From DATBLE01 sp963719325 (lineage in GTDB: Bacteria; Actinomycetota; Thermoleophilia; Gaiellales; Gaiellaceae): 64,000 nucleotides of DNA. The position numbers were made by a program, and so were the translations under genes. Positions 59,179 to 64,000 of this stretch are shown here, piece by piece; the stretch's first letter is position 1; the number at the start of each line of letters is the position of its first letter. Where the stretch lies: NCBI GenBank assembly GCA_963719325.1, contig CAVRBW010000007.1:1-64000 (forward strand), read 5' to 3'. The notes under the pieces were generated by a model. The model ran no database searches. It was not told the origin of the DNA and saw only the letters and a list, made by a program, of their open reading frames with translations.

Positions 59179-60398
59179 TGCTCGGCAAGGGTAATGGCGG
59201 CTTCGAGCGCGGCGAGCTTGCGCAGGCACTCCTCGTGCTCCGCGTGCGGATCCGAGTCGGCGACGATTCCCGCTCCTGCCTGCAGGTGAGCGACGCCGTC
59301 GTGGAGGACGATCGTCCGGATGGCGATGCACGTGTCCAGGTCGCCGCCGGGGAGCGCGTACCCGACCGCTCCCGCGTACGGTCCGCGCCGGTAGCCCTCC
59401 AGCTCGGAGATGATCTGCATCGCGCGCACCTTGGGCGCGCCTGACACGGTGCCGGCCGGGAAGCACGCCCTGAGCAGGTCGAAGGGCCCGATCCCGTCGC
59501 GTAGCTCGCCGACGACCTCGGAGACCAGGTGGGTGACGTGCGAGAAGCGCTCCGCCTCCATGAACCGCTCGACGCGGACGGTTCCGGCCTGACAGACGCG
59601 CGAGAGGTCGTTTCGGCCCAGGTCGACGAGCATCACGTGCTCGGCTCGGTCCTTGTCGGAGGCGAGCAATCGCTCGGCGTCGCCCGGCCCCGGCTGGGTG
59701 GTGCCCGCGATCGGGTTGAGGCTGGCCCGCCGGCCTTCGGCCTTGACCAGCGTCTCCGGCGACGAGCCGATCAGTGCGAGGTCGCCGAGCTCGAGCAGGA
59801 ACAGGTACGGCGACGGGTTCACGCGCCGGAGCGACCGGTACAGCTCGAGCGCGCTCGCCGACGTCGGCCGCTCCGCACGCTGAGAGACGACGATCTGGAA
59901 TGCGTCGCCCGCACGGATGTGCTCCTTGACCACGCCGACGCAGCGCTCGTACGCCGCGCCGTCGGGGTACCTGACGGTCGGGCCGCTCCGGCCGGTCCCG
60001 CGCGGGAGCTCTCCGCGCGGCGCCTCCAGCCGTGCCCGCAGCTCGTCCGGATCGCCGCACAGCACGTGGGCGTGCCCGGCCGCGTGGTCGAAGCGCACGA
60101 GCGTGTCGGCGAGGATGAAACGGCTCTGCGGCAGGTTCGGCCCGTCAGCCGGGAGCGGAACGGTCGGCTCGAGAACGGTCGCGTGGTCGTACGCGAGGAA
60201 GCCGACCACGGGCAGGTCGGCATGCTCGGCCTCGTCGAGCCCGGCGAGCTTCGACCCGCAGCCGACGAACGAATAGCGCCCGAGCCGGCCCCGCTCGACG
60301 GACTCGAGCAGGAAGGCCGCCTCACCGCCGCTGCGCAGCTTGACGTACGCCGAGAGCGGCGTGATCAGGTCGGTGGGGATGACGGTGGTGAAGTTCAT
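59175..60398 (-). CDS. trpE: Anthranilate synthase component I
   Basis: Converts chorismate and ammonia to anthranilate; 407 residues. Typical are AAFLLESVERGRLGRYSFVG, IRAGDAFQIVVSQR, NPSPYLFLLELGDLALIGSSPETLVK, DKDRAEHVMLVDLGRNDLSRV and ACFPAGTVSGAPKVRAM (active-site region). The LLES stretch corresponds to the tryptophan feedback site. ATG at 60398; a TTG two codons upstream is less likely. Preceded by a leader with attenuator. Confidence 0.95.
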   Translation of the reverse strand: MNFTTVIPTDLITPLSAYVKLRSGGEAAFLLESVERGRLGRYSFVGCGSKLAGLDEAEHADLPVVGFLAYDHATVLEPTVPLPADGPNLPQSRFILADTLVRFDHAAGHAHVLCGDPDELRARLEAPRGELPRGTGRSGPTVRYPDGAAYERCVGVVKEHIRAGDAFQIVVSQRAERPTSASALELYRSLRRVNPSPYLFLLELGDLALIGSSPETLVKAEGRRASLNPIAGTTQPGPGDAERLLASDKDRAEHVMLVDLGRNDLSRVCQAGTVRVERFMEAERFSHVTHLVSEVVGELRDGIGPFDLLRACFPAGTVSGAPKVRAMQIISELEGYRRGPYAGAVGYALPGGDLDTCIAIRTIVLHDGVAHLQAGAGIVADSDPHAEHEECLRKLAALEAAITLAEQ

Positions 60399-60406
60399 CG
60401 GCAAAC

Positions 60407-60433
60407 GAAAAAGACCCTCCAGTCGGAAGGTCT
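60407..60433 (-). terminator. trp attenuator (intrinsic terminator)
   Basis: On the minus strand AGACCTTCC-GACT-GGAGGGTCT forms a 9-bp stem with one G-U pair, followed immediately by TTTTT (60412-60408). It ends 9 nt before the trpE ATG and follows the leader peptide by about 27 nt, the standard layout of transcription attenuation. The competing antiterminator was not resolved. Confidence 0.85.
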
Positions 60434-60459
60434 GCGAGCGGGGACGGATGGGAGGTGGG

Positions 60460-60525
60460 TCAGGCCAGGCTGCCGCCCCGCTCGTGGCGCCGGGACCAGG
60501 CCCAGATGCGGGACGTCGAGGTCAT
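60460..60525 (-). CDS. trpL: trp leader peptide
   Basis: A 21-residue frame starting ATG ACC TCG with the segment R-I-W-A-W-S-R-R, i.e. two tryptophan codons (TGG GCC TGG) at positions 8 and 10. It ends in TGA at 60460-60462, before the attenuator hairpin. Stalling at the TGG codons when Trp-tRNA is scarce would favour read-through into trpE. The ATG lies 7 nt after a TAGACT box, so the leader peptide itself is probably at the very 5' end of the mRNA. Confidence 0.85.
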   Translation of the reverse strand: MTSTSRIWAWSRRHERGGSLA

Positions 60526-60532
60526 CGCGGTG

Positions 60533-60538
60533 AGTCTA
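60533..60538 (-). promoter_or_regulatory. -10-like box TAGACT of the trp operon
   Basis: TAGACT on the minus strand, 7 nt before the trpL ATG; transcription would start at or next to that ATG. It lies 42 bp from the divergent -10-like box of the thiolase gene. Confidence 0.55.
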
Positions 60539-60580
60539 CCCGGGTGGGCGAGCCCGCGCCGACCCGCTTGTCGGTGAAGC

Positions 60581-60586
60581 TAGATT
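60581..60586 (+). promoter_or_regulatory. -10-like box TAGATT of the thiolase gene
   Basis: TAGATT is 6 nt before the thiolase GTG at 60593, suggesting a leaderless mRNA. Confidence 0.45.
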
Positions 60587-60592
60587 GGGGCC

Positions 60593-61744
60593 GTGGTCCG
60601 TTCCGTCATCGTGTCGGCCGTCCGCACCCCGTTCGGGAAGCTGGGCGGAGGCCTGGCCGGCTACCAGGCGACCGAGCTCGGGGCGCTCGCCATTCGTGCC
60701 GCCCTCGACCGGGTCGACGTGCGCGACGACGAGGTCGAGTACGTGATCATGGGGCACGTGCTGCAGGGCGGCGCCGGCCAGGCTCCAGCGCGCCAGGCGG
60801 CGATCGGCGCCGGCCTGCCGGTCGAGACGCCCGCGGACGCGGTGAACAAGGTCTGCGCTTCGAGCATCAGGGCGGTCGGAATCGCCGACGCGATGATCCG
60901 CTCGGGCGACAACGGTGTGATCGTCGCCGGCGGGATGGAGTCGATGTCGAACGCTCCGTACGTCCTGAAGAAGGCCCGTTTCGGCTACCGGTACGGCGAC
61001 GGCGCCCTGATCGACCTGATGACGCACGACGGCCTGGTCTCGACCTTCGACAGACGGCACATGGTCGAGCAGGCGTCCTTCGTCTCGCGCGAGCTCGGGA
61101 TCGGGAGAGAAGAGCAGGACGAGTGGGCGCTCCGCTCCCAGCTTCGGGCCGTGGCAGCGATCGACGAGGGCCGCTTCGGGGACGAGATCGTCCCGGTCGG
61201 CGAGGTCGCGCTCGACGAGAGCCCGCGTCGCGGCACCTCGCTCGCCAAGCTCGCCGCGCTGAAGCCGGTGTTCGACCCGGAGGGAACGACGACGGCGGGC
61301 AACGCACCCGGCGTCAACGACGGAGCCGGCGCGCTCGTGGTCACGAGCGACGAGTTCGCGCGGAAGCGCGGCCTGGACGTGCTCGCGACCGTTGTCTCCC
61401 AGGGCTACGTGGCCGACGAGTTCGCGTACCTGGCCCGCACGCCGGCGGGGGCGGGCACGATGGCGCTCGGCAAGGCGGGCAAGGCGATCGGCGACGTGAA
61501 GCGTGTCGAGGTCAACGAGGCCTTCTGCTCGGTGGCGATCAACTCGGTCCGGATGCTCGGCGCCGATCCGGACACGGTGAACGTGAACGGGGGCGCGGTC
61601 GCGCTCGGTCACCCGATCGGCGCCTCGGGGGCTCGGATCCTCTCGACGCTGATCTACGAGCTGCGCCGACAGGGCGGTGGGCTGGGCCTGGCGGCGATCT
61701 GCTCGGGCGGCGGCCAGGGCGACGCGCTGCTCCTCGAGGTCTAG
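60593..61744 (+). CDS. Acetyl-CoA C-acetyltransferase (thiolase)
   Basis: A 383-residue thiolase. N-terminal VIVSAVRTPFGKLGGGLAGYQATELGALAIRAAL; catalytic Cys in ADAVNKVCASSIRAVGIADAMI; His in VNGGAVALGHPIGASGARI; second Cys in AAICSGGGQGDALL. Condenses or cleaves acetyl-CoA/acyl-CoA. It is followed by a 3-hydroxyacyl-CoA dehydrogenase and an acyl-CoA dehydrogenase, so it belongs to a beta-oxidation or butyryl-CoA-type gene set. The stop codon is within the left arm of the palindromic element. Confidence 0.94.
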   Translation: MVRSVIVSAVRTPFGKLGGGLAGYQATELGALAIRAALDRVDVRDDEVEYVIMGHVLQGGAGQAPARQAAIGAGLPVETPADAVNKVCASSIRAVGIADAMIRSGDNGVIVAGGMESMSNAPYVLKKARFGYRYGDGALIDLMTHDGLVSTFDRRHMVEQASFVSRELGIGREEQDEWALRSQLRAVAAIDEGRFGDEIVPVGEVALDESPRRGTSLAKLAALKPVFDPEGTTTAGNAPGVNDGAGALVVTSDEFARKRGLDVLATVVSQGYVADEFAYLARTPAGAGTMALGKAGKAIGDVKRVEVNEAFCSVAINSVRMLGADPDTVNVNGGAVALGHPIGASGARILSTLIYELRRQGGGLGLAAICSGGGQGDALLLEV

Positions 61745-61909
61745 ATGGTTGATCGGCAATGCCCGTCGATGCGGGGATGGCTGAGACCAAGCCGGGGACG
61801 CCGCCCGTCCGAGGTCGTATCGGGAATACGGGCGAGGAGGGGCGGCGCCAGCCGGCGCCGTGTCTCGGCCACCAGCCGCGCGGCGAGGAATTGCCGATCA
61901 ACCATCTAG
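61741..61909. repeat. 169-bp palindromic (MITE-like) element
   Basis: The ends 61741-61760 and 61890-61909 are perfect 20-bp inverted repeats, beginning CTAGATGGTTGATCGG. The similarity of the arms continues inside (GGCTGAGAC against GGCCGAGAC on the other arm, GCCGCCCGTCC against GCCGCCCCTCC), and the centre holds CGTAT-CGGGA-ATACG, so the whole segment can fold into one long imperfect hairpin. It fills the gap between the thiolase stop and the next gene's ATG. No transposase. Confidence 0.75.
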
Positions 61910-61914
61910 CCCCG

Positions 61915-62745
61915 ATGTCCTTCGAGCACGTCCTCGTCGTCGGCGCCGGCCAGATGGGCGGCGGGATCGCGCAGGTCGTCGCCGTATCCGGGCGCCGGGT
62001 CTCGTTGCACGACGCCGTTCCCGGCGCGGCCGAGCGCGGGCTCGAGACTATGCGGAGGAGCCTCACGAAGCTGGCCGAGAAGGGAGGGCCGGATCCCGAC
62101 GACGTGCTCGGACGCGTGGAGCCCGTCGAGCAGATCGTTCCCGCCGACCTGATGGTCGAGGCGGTCGTCGAAGACGCCCGCGTGAAGGAGGAGATCTTCC
62201 GAGCTGCGGACGCGGTGCTCCCGGCGGAGGCGATCCTCGCCTCGAACACGTCCTCGATCCCGATCGCCTCTCTCGCCGCCGTCACCGGCCGGCCCGACCG
62301 CGTGATCGGCATGCACTTCTTCAACCCGGTGCCGGTGATGTCGCTCGTCGAGGTCGTCCGCGCGCCCTCGACCTCGGACGAGACCGCCGCGGCGATCGTC
62401 GCCCTGGCCCGGGAGCTGGGGAAGACGCCGGCCGAAGCGAACGACTTCCCCGGTTTCGTCTCGAACCGGATCCTGATGCCGTTCGTCAACGAGGCGGTCT
62501 GGGCGCTCCACGACGGCGTCGCCGAGGCGGAGGCGATCGACACGATCGCGAAGCTCGGCTTCAACCACCCGATCGGCCCGCTCGCCCTCGCCGACCTGAT
62601 CGGCCTCGACACCTGCGTGGCGATCATGGATGTGCTCCACGAGGGCCTCGGCGACGAGAAGTACGCGCCCTGCCCGCTCCTCCGCGAGCACGTCGCCGCA
62701 GGCCGCCTGGGTCGAAAGACAGGCCGCGGCTTCTTCGAGTATTAG
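61915..62745 (+). CDS. 3-hydroxyacyl-CoA (3-hydroxybutyryl-CoA) dehydrogenase
   Basis: A 276-residue NAD enzyme. Rossmann motif VLVVGAGQMGGGIAQVVAVSG, ASNTSSIPIASLAAVTGRPDRVIGMHFFNPVPVM with the catalytic His, NDFPGFVSNRILMPFVNEAVWAL, and the C-terminal LGFNHPIGPLALADLIGLDTCVAIM. It oxidises 3-hydroxyacyl-CoA to the 3-keto form, the substrate of the upstream thiolase. ATG at 61915; an in-frame GTG-free extension runs back through the palindrome but is not family-like. Confidence 0.94.
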   Translation: MSFEHVLVVGAGQMGGGIAQVVAVSGRRVSLHDAVPGAAERGLETMRRSLTKLAEKGGPDPDDVLGRVEPVEQIVPADLMVEAVVEDARVKEEIFRAADAVLPAEAILASNTSSIPIASLAAVTGRPDRVIGMHFFNPVPVMSLVEVVRAPSTSDETAAAIVALARELGKTPAEANDFPGFVSNRILMPFVNEAVWALHDGVAEAEAIDTIAKLGFNHPIGPLALADLIGLDTCVAIMDVLHEGLGDEKYAPCPLLREHVAAGRLGRKTGRGFFEY

Positions 62746-62826
62746 CCTGAGGGGTTCGTCGCCGCGACCGACCTGGCGGGCGCGGCTCACAACCGCTTGC
62801 GTTGAGGACGTCCGGGGAAGGGGGCC

Positions 62827-62855
62827 CGCGGGGGAAACCGGCCGTTTCCCCCGCG
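62827..62855. terminator. Perfect 12-bp GC hairpin
   Basis: CGCGGGGGAAAC and GTTTCCCCCGCG pair perfectly around CGGCC. A second hairpin, CGGCGGC-GGA-GCCGCCG, lies at 62865-62881. They stand between the dehydrogenase and acyl-CoA dehydrogenase genes and may end transcription, although no T-run follows. Confidence 0.45.
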
Positions 62856-62889
62856 AGAGCGAGCCGGCGGCGGAGCCGCCGCGAGCGTC

Positions 62890-62895
62890 TAGACT
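62890..62895 (+). promoter_or_regulatory. -10-like box TAGACT
   Basis: TAGACT lies 9 nt before the GTG of the acyl-CoA dehydrogenase gene, immediately after the hairpin pair. Confidence 0.4.
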
Positions 62896-62904
62896 CGGCT
62901 CAGA

Positions 62905-64000
<1,096 letters not shown>

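Overview
The window is GC-rich, gene-dense bacterial chromosome with about 70 protein genes, the 3' half of one tRNA, and no phage, insertion sequence, CRISPR array or rRNA. It looks like an actinobacterium, possibly of the Thermoleophilia/Gaiellales type. This is inferred from high GC, frequent GTG/TTG starts, many apparently leaderless genes with a TANNNT box 6-10 nt before the start codon, a Gram-positive-type LexA box on dinB, a NucS mismatch endonuclease, a CmtR-like regulator and a BTAD (SARP-like) activator. No marker gene fixes the taxonomy.

Layout. 1-44: end of an initiator tRNA. 71-3209: a redox/metal module. CcdA, a thioredoxin-like lipoprotein with an in-frame UGA that reads best as selenocysteine (U-P-T-C motif, SECIS-like hairpin after it), a MerR regulator and a small membrane protein lie on one strand, divergent from a CmtR-like ArsR regulator and a small thioredoxin-like protein. 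3353-3538: first copy of a 186-nt repeated, RNA-like element. 3618-8260: two DUF1326 genes around a DUF2182 membrane protein, two DUF899 thioredoxin-fold proteins, and an ArsR/AHSA1 pair. 8294-19742: mixed housekeeping genes (LigD-type polymerase, SOS-controlled DinB, ECF sigma factor, MoaD-like protein, BNR protein, STAS protein, MFS exporter, winged-helix protein, dioxygenase-like protein, GGDEF/HD-GYP protein, thymidine kinase, secreted protein). 19765-22991: cyclic 2,3-diphosphoglycerate synthetase family protein, argD and argB; the second copy of the repeated element sits just before argB. 23373-25567: DEAD-box helicase, MOSC protein and a small basic ORF. 25760-35370: a large STAND/TPR/BTAD activator followed by a run of exported proteins, ending in a 1087-residue protein with an HExxH site and a von Willebrand type D domain. 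Four 11-bp-spaced direct repeats lie at the end of the activator gene.

35478-43075: membrane proteins, two cold-shock-type proteins with small coupled ORFs, hemolysin III, nucS, and a TetR/oxidoreductase pair under a nested palindrome. 43187-51064: a CUT1 sugar ABC importer with a GH4 glycosidase, a BadF-type sugar kinase and a divergent ROK repressor. 51117-53682: an HNH-like exported protein, nitroreductase, NYN-domain protein, nitrilase and a small membrane protein. 53746-60525: a complete trp operon, trpE-G-D-C/F-B-(acetamidase)-A, preceded by a leader peptide with a Trp-Ala-Trp run and a typical attenuator. 60593-64000: thiolase, a 169-bp palindromic element, 3-hydroxyacyl-CoA dehydrogenase and an acyl-CoA dehydrogenase cut by the window end (fatty-acid or butyrate-type metabolism).

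Four genes (a DUF1326 gene, nucS, the BadF kinase and GH4) each carry a +1 shift at a two-base homopolymer. The shared pattern points to base-calling or assembly errors rather than four independent pseudogenes.
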